From an uncultured Poribacteria bacterium (GTDB taxonomy: Bacteria; Poribacteria; WGA-4E; WGA-3G): a stretch of 64,000 bases of DNA. The DNA is taken from NCBI GenBank assembly GCA_951828515.1, contig OX639992.1:2520217-2584216 (forward strand). The letters are read 5' to 3'. The notes below the pieces were generated by a model. That model saw only the letters and a list, made by a program, of their open reading frames with translations, searched no databases and was not told where the DNA came from. Shown here one piece after another: positions 16,670-24,814 of this stretch; the first letter of the stretch is position 1; each line of letters begins with the position of its first letter. A program made the translations under genes and the position numbers.

Positions 16670-18145
16670 CTATACTTCAATTTTGACAAAAATCAGAAAT
16701 GTCACCATAAACAGTACCAGATTCATGAGGAAAAGGAGTGACATATCCGCTAAGGCGCGTTGCGCGTTTTCCGAGACATCTGACCGATCAAAGCGAAACC
16801 GTGGTAAATCCCTCCACTCTACAGTGCCTTGGTCAGAAGCGAACCAGAGTCGGCTGGCGAACGCATCTTTATCGTGTAAATAATTAATAAATGTCTGTCG
16901 GTAGTTCTGTGTGGCACGACTAAAATCTAACATGCCATTCAGATCCGTGCCTGCCCAAGCGGCAGTGGCAAAGGTATAGAGGCTCGCAGGACTGAATTTC
17001 ATCAATCGTCCATCCCATGTTGCTTGTCGGAGTGTAGTCCGTGCCAAACGTTGTTCGCGTATCAACCCTACCTTTTCTGCGGCGCGGATATGCGTCGCCC
17101 TCATGAACGCCTGATAGTTTTGGAAATGTGGGAGGAGTGGTTCTGAATCCGAGTTCACTGTGGTCATATTAAACCCATATCTTCTGTCGCTACGGGAGCT
17201 TGACCCTGAGTATCCTATGTTAAACCTCGGTGGTTCTCCTGTAAGCGGACTGTTGGCTAAGAATCGCTGTTCTTCCCTGTCGGCTTCTTCCCAAATCTGA
17301 TCAATCTGTTGACTCGCGGATTGTCTTTCTGCGCGCATGTCGCCTACCGGGTTGAAGGAGAACCGGCTCCAGTTCGGATAGACAAGCACTAAAACGACCC
17401 ATAAGAACATACAGAGCATCAGGGAGGTAGCCGTGCGGCGGGTTGTTGTGGAGATCAGCAAGCCTATTAGATAGAAAACAGACAGGTAAATGGTTGTGGT
17501 GGCGACTATCCCGCCAATTCGGAGAAAATTTGCCGTGCTGAGTTGGATTGAACTCGTCAGGGAGAGCTGAATCATTACCATCAGCAGGCTCATCAACACT
17601 GGGAGTAGCAGACATACCATGGCGGCGAGATATTTGGCGAATAGGATTGCGCCGCGCCGTACCGGGTGAGAGATAACCAAACGTAAGGTGCCGCTTTCCC
17701 AGTCTCCTGCAATCGCATCGTAAGCGAAGAGCAGTGCCAGGAGGCTCAGTACCACTTGAAAGATAGAGACCAGGTCTATCTGCGAAAAGAGGTTCAGGTA
17801 CGGGTTCTCCAGATTTCGCGCCGAGACGCTTGAAATCGTCGGCACGGTGTCATGATGAATTTCAACCGTAGTTCCGAGTCGTTTGTCTAACCCGGCACTA
17901 AAGAGGCTGAGGGGGTTCGGAGGTCGCTCAACAAACAATTTTAATGTCGAATAGGTTTGTGCCTCCACCGCTTTTTCATGATGAACCTTTTCTTGCTGGC
18001 TGTAGTTCGCCACTCGGTTTTCATGATCGTTAATTAACACAATCGTATTGGCAACAACGAGCAGGAGCGTGATGACGACAGCGGCGAGAAATCGCGCACT
18101 CATCAGATGCGTGAGGATTTCTTGACGTATCAGTGTGTGTAACAT
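16670..18145 (-). CDS. ABC-2 type permease (DUF3526-like), copy 1a
   Basis: 491 residues. N-terminal helix (SARFLAAVVITLLLVVANTIVLI), an extracytoplasmic loop, then the core with FAYDAIAGDWESGTLRLVISHPVRRG, several helices up to about 260 and a last helix ending in FVKIEV. The DUF3526/ABC-2 arrangement fits a half of an exporter channel. It lies 70 nt after the selenoprotein gene and 24 nt before its partner, so an operon sigma-selenoprotein-permease-permease is likely. Paralogue of 24815-26302. Confidence 0.92.
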   Translation of the reverse strand: MLHTLIRQEILTHLMSARFLAAVVITLLLVVANTIVLINDHENRVANYSQQEKVHHEKAVEAQTYSTLKLFVERPPNPLSLFSAGLDKRLGTTVEIHHDTVPTISSVSARNLENPYLNLFSQIDLVSIFQVVLSLLALLFAYDAIAGDWESGTLRLVISHPVRRGAILFAKYLAAMVCLLLPVLMSLLMVMIQLSLTSSIQLSTANFLRIGGIVATTTIYLSVFYLIGLLISTTTRRTATSLMLCMFLWVVLVLVYPNWSRFSFNPVGDMRAERQSASQQIDQIWEEADREEQRFLANSPLTGEPPRFNIGYSGSSSRSDRRYGFNMTTVNSDSEPLLPHFQNYQAFMRATHIRAAEKVGLIREQRLARTTLRQATWDGRLMKFSPASLYTFATAAWAGTDLNGMLDFSRATQNYRQTFINYLHDKDAFASRLWFASDQGTVEWRDLPRFRFDRSDVSENAQRALADMSLLFLMNLVLFMVTFLIFVKIEV

Positions 18146-18215
18146 GTTTCAACCTCAATTTAATTAAGAAACCTTTCCTTGTAAATGTACGTAACTATTT
18201 AATTTGATTGATGGA

Positions 18216-19889
18216 TTACCGAATGGAGATTCGCGCTCGAAAAGCGTTGATACTCCCTTTCTCACCGACCCAACCGCCGGTAGCCCTCAGTCGAAAAACT
18301 TGTCCCTTATCGAACCGATATATAATTGTCCCAGTTTCACCGGGTTGAATCCCCCATGCGTGTGCAAGTGCGCTCTCAGGCATTCCTTCTGTAGAAGATT
18401 TGTTATTATCATCTAAAAGATCAAACGAACCTACTGGAGCTGTCCTGCCGACTTGAATATCAATAATCAGTGTCCCGCCGTCTTCAAACGCTGTGGCATC
18501 AATTTCTACGACAGTATAATCTTGAGAGCCTGCCTCAGGTATCTGAAAAGTGTCTAATATCTCTATTGACGGTTGCATAGGATTAAGAGAAATATTGCGG
18601 CTGCTTGCCAGACGGATCGGGTCTTTCTCACCCAATCCCGGACGTTTTCCTGCTAACGATTCTATAAGGAACAACCGATAGTGTTCTGCCCTCTTGTGTC
18701 TGTTGTGCCGCGAGAGTTCATTGATGGGTTGCCTGCCCATGAGTTCAAGAGTCGGCGAGATAACCAAAGAATCTACAGGTGAGAGCCTCTTCCACGCCCC
18801 GACGATTGTTTGGGTCAAAGGCGGCATTTCGTCAATACTTTTTGCATCGCGCAAACGTTTCATATCAATATTAAGCACCCATGTGTTGACAAAATTTTCG
18901 TTCAAGAATTTGATGTTCCCATCATCAGAGAGAGCAACTGCCCTCAAATTTTTGCCGCTCCCTCAGCATACTTCGTCATCAAGCGGACCATCTGTTGAAA
19001 CAACATGAATCTGTTTCTGTTGTGTCCTTGCTATTTCCAATGCTTCGTCTACCGATACCCAATTGATTTGTTGTGATTTGTAAAAGTGTAGTATCAGGGC
19101 ACGTTCGGCTTCTGCTAAGGTTATTGATTCAGAAAACTGAGTGTCTTGAACTATATCTTCTGCGCCAGTATGGAGTTCGATTTGTGGACAAAAGCCAGTA
19201 TCTGCCCCAAAAGAGGGACCGTCCCCATGGTATCGGTTGACATCGAAGTTGAGTGTCCCTTCAGGAACGTACATCCGAAAGAACGCGACTTTCTCTTCGA
19301 CGCGATTGATGATAAAATGCCCAGTAAACTGTGAGGGTGTAAACCAGCCGTTTTTTAACTTAAACTCTGCATGAATGCGGAATACGATATCCGCAAATTC
19401 GGCATTGTAAGCGCGCAGGCACGCCCACGCCCCGCGGGAATCTCCCGGATTGAGGTGCATATCCAGATTGGGATTAGGGTGAAGCTGTCTCAGCAATTCC
19501 AGTAATCCGTCCTCTTCAATCTGCCAGACTTCGCCGACAGAAACACTATTTCCTTTTCTTGTAGGATTTTCGTGAAGCAGTCCCTCCAATTCCTGCAAAA
19601 ACGATTTTTCTCTTGCCTTCTGCAGCCGCGCTTCAGTCGGGAGAAATGCCTGAAACACTGAAGCAGAATGGAACTTTTCAGGCTCAGCGACTCGTAGATT
19701 CGCCAGTGCATCCCACGTCACATGGAAGTTGTCTCGGGTGTACTCGATTGGGGCAATGAAACCTTTAACCAACACTTTGGCGTTATTGTCAAGCGTGAGT
19801 ACAATGCTGTCACGAATAGGGGTCTCATCCGAGAATCCATATTGCAAAGATAGGGCAAAAACCAGATAGCCGATGCCTAACGTTTTCAT
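18216..19889 (-). CDS. Selenoprotein N (SelN)-like protein with in-frame UGA (Sec309)
   Basis: Two adjacent open frames are one gene joined by an in-frame TGA at 18965-18963. The peptide around it, DGPLDDEVC-U-GSGKNLR, matches the vertebrate selenoprotein N redox motif (LDDxSCUGSGRTLR), and the downstream NENFVNTW matches SelN NESFISTW. Upstream, FRIHAEF, WFTPSQFTGH, LNFDV and CPQIEL also match the SelN core. Translation with Sec gives 557 residues: a signal segment (MKTLGIGYLVFALSLQYGFS), a SelN-like domain, a thioredoxin-like redox domain around Sec309, and a C-terminal module of about 115 residues also present on the neighbouring sigma factor. Start at 19889 because AGGAG lies 8 nt before that ATG. 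Export is inferred. It follows the ECF gene by 53 nt. An ordinary nonsense mutation is the alternative, but flanking conservation argues against it. Confidence 0.93.
18928..18965 (-). promoter_or_regulatory. SECIS-like hairpin at the UGA codon
   Basis: On the minus strand the UGA itself begins a stem: GAGGGAGC (starting at the G of UGA) pairs with GCTCTCTC 27-35 nt downstream, with one G-U pair. It extends by a further C-G and two G-U pairs, leaving a 15-nt G-containing loop. Bacterial Sec insertion needs such a hairpin just after UGA. No folding was computed. Confidence 0.55.
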
Positions 19890-19942
19890 TTTGAAATCTC
19901 CTGACAAAAATTGAAGGGATTGAGGAACTAAGTGTTACGTTA

Positions 19943-21286
19943 TCAAGGCGTAACTACGGAGAGTTCCCGAATAGAAATTCGCGCATGAAAAGCGTTAACG
20001 CTCCCCTTTTCGCCGAACCAGTCACCGGTAGCACCTAATTGAAAGACTTGGCCTTGATCGAACCGATAGGCGATTATTGCTGTTTCACCGGGTGAAATTC
20101 CCCACTCATGTGCAAGGGTGTTGTCCGGTGTTCCTTCTGTAGGAAGCTGACTGTTTCCATGGAACAAATCAAACGAACCTGCCGCTTTGCCACTACCGAC
20201 CCGGAGCTCAATGGTTAGCATGCCACCGTTTTCAAACGCTGTGGCATCGATTTTTACAACAGTATAATCCTGATGCCCTCTCTCCGGTGTCCGAAAAAAG
20301 TCCAAAATCTCTGTTTGAATCTGCTGTGTTTCCTCTATTGGGGGGACTATCTCCTGAGTTTGGGTGCCTGTTACTGGGAGGATATCCTCTTGTGAATTGG
20401 ATTGGCTGTTCTTACCCGACATGTTCATTTTACCGAGTTGTGTTCTCACAGCAGGTTTATCCTTGATGATTGGTTTCTCGGTTACCTCCACAATGTCAAC
20501 CTTTATAGCACGGATCGCCTCTAAACTATAGGGTTGATGGAAACGAGATAAATATTCATTGCTTACGCCAAGGGTGAGTGTAGCCAAAATAACGATTGAC
20601 GCGGCTATCGCCCATGGCACTACGGGTTTGCCACTTGTAGGAGGAACAGGTTTGATGCGGTTGGCTTCTCGTATAATGTTCTCGGTTAAATTGCTGGGCA
20701 ATTGTACGCTACTGAGCACGTCACTCACCAAAAGTTCTTCGCCTTGTGCCTGTAAACGCTTTCGCGCACGGCTAAGCCGACTCTTAATTGTGTTCGCCGA
20801 TACACCCAAAAATTTGCTAATATCCTTCACTTTCATTTCGCCAAGGTAGTGAAGCGTCACGACCGTACGTTCGCTCTCTGGCAACCTTTGTAGAAGTCTT
20901 TTGACGATTTTATGCCGTTGTTCAGTCGTTTCCAGGTCGAGTTGTTCCGATACATGATGTGTATAAGAGGCTTCTTCTATTTCTTCCATGGGTAGGTCCT
21001 CCAGTGATTGCATCACGTATCTGTTCCTTTGAATCCAATTAATGCAAAGTCGATCTACAATGACATAAAGCCATCCAGCAAACTGATTGGGATTTTTTAG
21101 TGTTGAGAGGCTTTTATGTACTCGAAGGAAGGCATCTTGCGTAATTTCTTCGGCAAGGTGAAAGTCCCCAAGCTTGCGCCATGCCAGCGCGTGAACACTC
21201 TTCTGATGTTTTCGGACTAATGCACTGAATGCCTCATCGTCTCCTGACAAAATTTTATGAATCAGTTGAACATCGTTTTCTTCCAT
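19943..21286 (-). CDS. ECF sigma factor with transmembrane helix and extracytoplasmic domain
   Basis: 447 residues. Region 2 spans about residues 8-88 (HLAEEITQDAFLRVHKSL, FAGWLYVIVDRLC). Region 4 spans about 135-185 (LPESERTVVTLHYLGEMKVK, then SKFLGVSANTIKSRLSRARK). After this comes one transmembrane helix (VPWAIAASIVILATLTLGVS, about 225-245), a low-complexity linker, and a C-terminal module of about 115 residues (DYTVVKIDATAFENGG to NAFHARISIREL) nearly duplicated at the end of the SelN-like protein. Linking a sigma factor to the membrane could replace a separate anti-sigma factor. First gene of the sigma-selN-permease run; AGGAAG precedes the ATG. Confidence 0.93.
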   Translation of the reverse strand: MEENDVQLIHKILSGDDEAFSALVRKHQKSVHALAWRKLGDFHLAEEITQDAFLRVHKSLSTLKNPNQFAGWLYVIVDRLCINWIQRNRYVMQSLEDLPMEEIEEASYTHHVSEQLDLETTEQRHKIVKRLLQRLPESERTVVTLHYLGEMKVKDISKFLGVSANTIKSRLSRARKRLQAQGEELLVSDVLSSVQLPSNLTENIIREANRIKPVPPTSGKPVVPWAIAASIVILATLTLGVSNEYLSRFHQPYSLEAIRAIKVDIVEVTEKPIIKDKPAVRTQLGKMNMSGKNSQSNSQEDILPVTGTQTQEIVPPIEETQQIQTEILDFFRTPERGHQDYTVVKIDATAFENGGMLTIELRVGSGKAAGSFDLFHGNSQLPTEGTPDNTLAHEWGISPGETAIIAYRFDQGQVFQLGATGDWFGEKGSVNAFHARISIRELSVVTP

Positions 21287-21374
21287 TGGAATACTTCCTT
21301 GGTGGATGAATTAACTTATTCGCCTGCTGCATCCTTTTAGACGGAGAGGGTCTAACAGGATAGCAGCGGGCAAG

Positions 21375-21492
21375 TTATAGTAAAATCTGAAAATATGTGG
21401 ACAGTTGGTCAGTGAACAAAACCCCCAATGCCGCTGGCGAGGATTGTATCCTCGCCTCCCACAATGTCCAGGAATTATAGGTTTTACTATAA
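21375..21492. repeat. MITE, TTATAGTAAA ends, copy B
   Basis: A 118-bp element with TTATAGTAAAA and TTTTACTATAA ends and an internal hairpin GGCGAGGATTGTATCCTCGCC-type (GGCGAGGAT / ATCCTCGCC). It lies between the sigma-factor gene and the next upstream ORF. The stretch 21287-21374 shows CGTCTAAAAGG opposite CCTGTTAGAC, a hairpin that could be an operator or promoter of the sigma gene. Confidence 0.85.
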
Positions 21493-21507
21493 ATTCCGAA
21501 ATTTGAA

Positions 21508-22002
21508 TCACTTGGCATCATAAATGAGCCAGATGCCTTCCACTTTTCGCATCTTAACAGGTACCTCCGGTGGCTGCGCCATCGGCACTCTTAATCGGAA
21601 ATGGAATTCATCACCCACATATTGGCTGCTCAAAACCTCCATCTGACGCAACATTTGACGTATCTGAGGACGTATATCCTCTGGCATCTCCTCAAAATCA
21701 CTTTCAAATGTTTCTCTGGCATCTCCTGTAAGCATCGAGCGTATCGTCTCTTCTTCTGTAGTAGCAGACTCCCATACAATATCACTTTGATCATCTGCGT
21801 TCTTCCCGATAAGTTCCATGCGTGGGACGAAAACCATATCTGCTCCATTAAAGGCATTGATGTCAACATTGGTATTGCGGGAAGGGAGATAGAGCCAAAG
21901 CTCTCGAATTGTCCCACTATTCCGATATCTCACCCCTTTATAATTAAAGACCCAGTTTTTGGCAAAAAGGTTGCATAAGGTCAAAAAATGGGAAAAATTC
22001 AA
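21508..22002 (-). CDS. Hypothetical protein, N-terminus doubtful
   Basis: The frame holds up to 164 codons. The C-terminal ~120 residues look genuine: acidic helices (TTEEETIRSMLTGDARETFE, MPEDIRPQIRQMLRQMEVLS) and a final strand FHFRLRVPM...VEGIWLIYDAK, which resembles a DUF4878/NTF2-like end. The first ~20 codons overlap a promoter-like motif (P3) shared with other sites, so they are unlikely to be coding. The gene may be 5'-truncated. No family assigned. Confidence 0.5.
   Translation of the reverse strand: MNFSHFLTLCNLFAKNWVFNYKGVRYRNSGTIRELWLYLPSRNTNVDINAFNGADMVFVPRMELIGKNADDQSDIVWESATTEEETIRSMLTGDARETFESDFEEMPEDIRPQIRQMLRQMEVLSSQYVGDEFHFRLRVPMAQPPEVPVKMRKVEGIWLIYDAK
21948..21975 (-). 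promoter_or_regulatory. Putative ECF-type promoter P3
   Basis: Minus-strand TGCAACC (21975-21969) with TTATGCAACCTTTTT context like P1 and P4. A GGTC/GTCT lies 16-17 nt further on. It sits inside the extreme 5' end of the 21508-22002 frame. Confidence 0.4.
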
Positions 22003-22104
22003 TTTTAACAGGACTTACGCACAACGCAGATATTGATGGATGAAAGGATAGGAGGAAGGGAAGAATGGGTGCCTCCCTCCACGCTTCCAATCTCCTTATT
22101 TGTT

Positions 22105-22223
22105 AGGACTTACGCAGTTGACCCGTTTTCGGCAGTCTTTGGTTCGTAGTAGCGCAATTTATTGCGCTTTCTTCGGGAATATTCGCTCAATTTTGGCATG
22201 AGAGCCAATTTTGCGTAAGTCCT
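22105..22223. repeat. MITE-like element with AGGACTTACGCA ends
   Basis: A 119-bp segment bounded by AGGACTTACGCA (22105) and TGCGTAAGTCCT (22212-22223). A solo half-end lies at 22010-22022. The same arrangement, solo end plus paired ends, is seen at 28697 and 28723-28844 with a different interior. The gap 22023-22104 holds a short purine/pyrimidine-biased block (22035-22092). Confidence 0.75.
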
Positions 22224-22258
22224 GATTTGTGTTGGGTTCACCAATGGGGAACCGAGTG

Positions 22259-23134
22259 TTATTCGGCACCCGAATCAACAGATTTGACTTCATACCTCTT
22301 TAATTCAAGAGTTTTGACCGTGGTTGAAACCTTAAATAGAGGGAGTGGAGGCGGAGGAATAGTTTTCAGAACGGTATCCTCCCTTTTTTGGTGAAATTTG
22401 ACGATTCCGACGTTGGGTGCTACCCACAGCGTCGTAACGGATTCGCCGGGCGGATTTGGTGCCTGGTCAGAAGGAGATGTTTCCACTTTTGTCTCCGTCT
22501 GGTATTCAATCTTCAAACAGTTTTCAAAAGTGCCGGCAGGTGTCTCGACATTTTCCGTGCCTAACACCTTGCCTGTTTCAACAATAGTAAGGTCAAATAT
22601 GATTTCTTCAGGAGCTTGTGGTGGATCAGATCGCATCGTAATTTTGGCTGTTATCTGCATTGCCTCCCACGCTTTGTTGAAAGTGACAGGCGTTGGAAAC
22701 ACATAGAAAGAGTCTTCTGTCTCTGCTTCAATATCGTAGAGGAGATCAAATCCTTCCATAAGCACCCGGAGGGTCGTCCGGAAGATTTCCATCTCTTTGT
22801 TAAGGCGTGCCTTGACGGCTTTCTGTGCCGCATCCCCGACCAAGAACGTAACCCGCTCTTCACCAATCTGGTAGAAATTCGGATGGATGTGATAGTCATA
22901 ATCTATCCAATTCTCCAAAGTGGGTTCATAGGTGAAACTACTATACATTTCACCTTCAATTTCTTTTTTCTCTACAGCCGACCGTGTTAATTCATTTCCA
23001 TCCTGATCCTCGTAAACCCAGTAGCTCCCAGGCACGTGTGGGAAATAGATATCTTTCCTTTCCTGCCCTAACAGTGTAGCATTGGCGCCAAAAATGAGCA
23101 ATAGACTCAAAACGACACAAGATCTTTTCAACAT
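22259..23134 (-). CDS. Secreted hypothetical protein
   Basis: 291 residues with a signal peptide (MLKRSCVVLSLLLIFGANATLLGQ). The mature part is beta-rich, with SYWVYEDQDGNELTRS, VETPAGTFENCLKIEYQTET and TLWVAPNVGIVKF. The ETPAGTFENCLKI...YAPNVGIVK-type pattern is common in exported DUF3108/TapB-like proteins of unknown function. It lies 141 nt downstream of the second permease pair on the same strand and may be cotranscribed. No catalytic residues are recognised. GAAAGGAATC precedes the ATG. Confidence 0.85.
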   Translation of the reverse strand: MLKRSCVVLSLLLIFGANATLLGQERKDIYFPHVPGSYWVYEDQDGNELTRSAVEKKEIEGEMYSSFTYEPTLENWIDYDYHIHPNFYQIGEERVTFLVGDAAQKAVKARLNKEMEIFRTTLRVLMEGFDLLYDIEAETEDSFYVFPTPVTFNKAWEAMQITAKITMRSDPPQAPEEIIFDLTIVETGKVLGTENVETPAGTFENCLKIEYQTETKVETSPSDQAPNPPGESVTTLWVAPNVGIVKFHQKREDTVLKTIPPPPLPLFKVSTTVKTLELKRYEVKSVDSGAE

Positions 23135-23275
23135 GATAGATTCCTTTCTGTTCGTAAGAATGATTTGTGATAACGACCTTCAATGAGAGGTGTTGTTATC
23201 TTCATATCAGTGATAGGTTGTTGATAATTCGGGATTACAAATCCCTTCCACACTCTCAGTGTGAGACATGGGCAT

Positions 23276-24802
23276 TTATACCTCTGAACGTAAAAAAATA
23301 AGAAATGCCCCCGAAAAAAATACGCCAAGTAGTAGAACGAGTAGCAGCAGATCCAAAGTCGCGGTGTTGAACGTATCGCTGAAGGCGATCTTATCCTCAA
23401 ATTTCGGAATCGCCTCACTTGAGAACGGCTTCTCGGACATACCCTCAGGGATGCCGATAAGGTGGCGACTTTCGGTGTCTGCTCTATCGGTGTCGACGAT
23501 GAATTGTCGAAATTGTTTTGTGTAATCATGGACATGTTCTAAGTATTGCAGGTGGCGATTGAAACCGGTGCCAGCCATCGATTCAAGGGCGTATTGAACA
23601 ATCGCCGCTGGTGAAAACCGGGTCACCCCCCGTGCGCGTTGGACCTGTGCGATTTGTGCCTCTAAATACTGGCGGTTAAAACGTTCTCGGGTTTCTACAT
23701 CTCTATTGACGAGTTCCGCCTTGAGTGCCAGTTCTTCATCACCTTCGGTTTCGTACGCTGCCATGAACTTTTCTGCGGCGGCTCTGGCAGTTTCAGGTGA
23801 CGTTTCAAAAAGTTTCTGAAGATCACTGAGACTGAGAAGGTTAGGGTTCTTTTTTTCTTTGATAGCGTTCAATCGGTCATTATAGTCTGTGTCAATCTGC
23901 TTAAGGGCGGCATCTCTTGCGGCATGAAATTGATCGATCGTTTGGAGGGGTGGCATCCATTTTGTGGAGAGGGTGCCGAGGGTCGATGGCATAAAAACCA
24001 CAGTGGCTACCCAAATCAGTAGCAAAATGACCAGACTCACCCGAGGCTCTCGTGTGCCAGCGGAGATCATCAGCCCCAATCCAACAAAGATACCCGCGTA
24101 ACTGAAAGCAATTAGCAGAACCAACCCTAAACGTCCCCAATCGGCTGCGTTGAGTTGTGTCCAACTGTCAGCGGAGATCACCGCCAAATTCAGTAACACT
24201 GCAAAAACAAAGGGAATGAGGACGGTTATTAAGGTGCCTAAGAATTTTCCGATTAACAGAAGGTGACGCGAAATCGGATTCGCGAGACACAATCGCAGGG
24301 TCCCCTGTTCTCGTTCGCCGGAAAGCGCATCAAAGGTGAATAGGAGCGGGATGAAGGAGAGCAGGTAGGTGATGATAAATACCCAATCTATCTTTGTCGC
24401 CTGAGGAAGAAAATCTTTCGCATCTGGATTCACGGTTCCGTAGTTTAGCCACCAGTTGCTTTTTACCTTCCACCCCGGACCGCTTTTCGACCAAGATTCC
24501 CCATTCGATATACGTCCCGGCAAATAAGCGTTGCCGCCGTCTGCGATGAAAGCAAGCGAAGATGGACTTTTATAGAGATTCCCTGGTCCTTTTTCTGCCA
24601 GAGAGTACAACTGCGTCCGAGATTTTATCTTGTTAAAGGATTTGGTAACGTTTTCAGAATAATTACGAACACTTTCCGTGTGGGTCCGAAGATGCACCGC
24701 GGCGTTGGTGACCATTAAGGCGGAAAGTATCACAACCGTTAGGATGAAGCGGAGACTATTGATATGGTCAAAAAGTTCTCGTTTAATGATATGCCAGATC
24801 AT
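23276..24802 (-). CDS. ABC-2 type permease (DUF3526-like), copy 2b
   Basis: 508 residues, closely matching 15086-16645 along its length: the same first helix (SLRFILTVVILSALMVTNAAVHL), the FDALSGEREQGTLRLCLANP core and the ending FLIFLRSEV. The central coiled-coil loop differs most (KKNPNLLSLSDLQKLFETSP here), as expected for diverging duplicates. It follows copy 2a by 12 nt. AAAGGAGCG precedes the ATG. The pair has no adjacent ATPase and may share the one at 13653. Confidence 0.92.
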   Translation of the reverse strand: MIWHIIKRELFDHINSLRFILTVVILSALMVTNAAVHLRTHTESVRNYSENVTKSFNKIKSRTQLYSLAEKGPGNLYKSPSSLAFIADGGNAYLPGRISNGESWSKSGPGWKVKSNWWLNYGTVNPDAKDFLPQATKIDWVFIITYLLSFIPLLFTFDALSGEREQGTLRLCLANPISRHLLLIGKFLGTLITVLIPFVFAVLLNLAVISADSWTQLNAADWGRLGLVLLIAFSYAGIFVGLGLMISAGTREPRVSLVILLLIWVATVVFMPSTLGTLSTKWMPPLQTIDQFHAARDAALKQIDTDYNDRLNAIKEKKNPNLLSLSDLQKLFETSPETARAAAEKFMAAYETEGDEELALKAELVNRDVETRERFNRQYLEAQIAQVQRARGVTRFSPAAIVQYALESMAGTGFNRHLQYLEHVHDYTKQFRQFIVDTDRADTESRHLIGIPEGMSEKPFSSEAIPKFEDKIAFSDTFNTATLDLLLLVLLLGVFFSGAFLIFLRSEV

Positions 24803-24814
24803 TGGGACGCTCCT

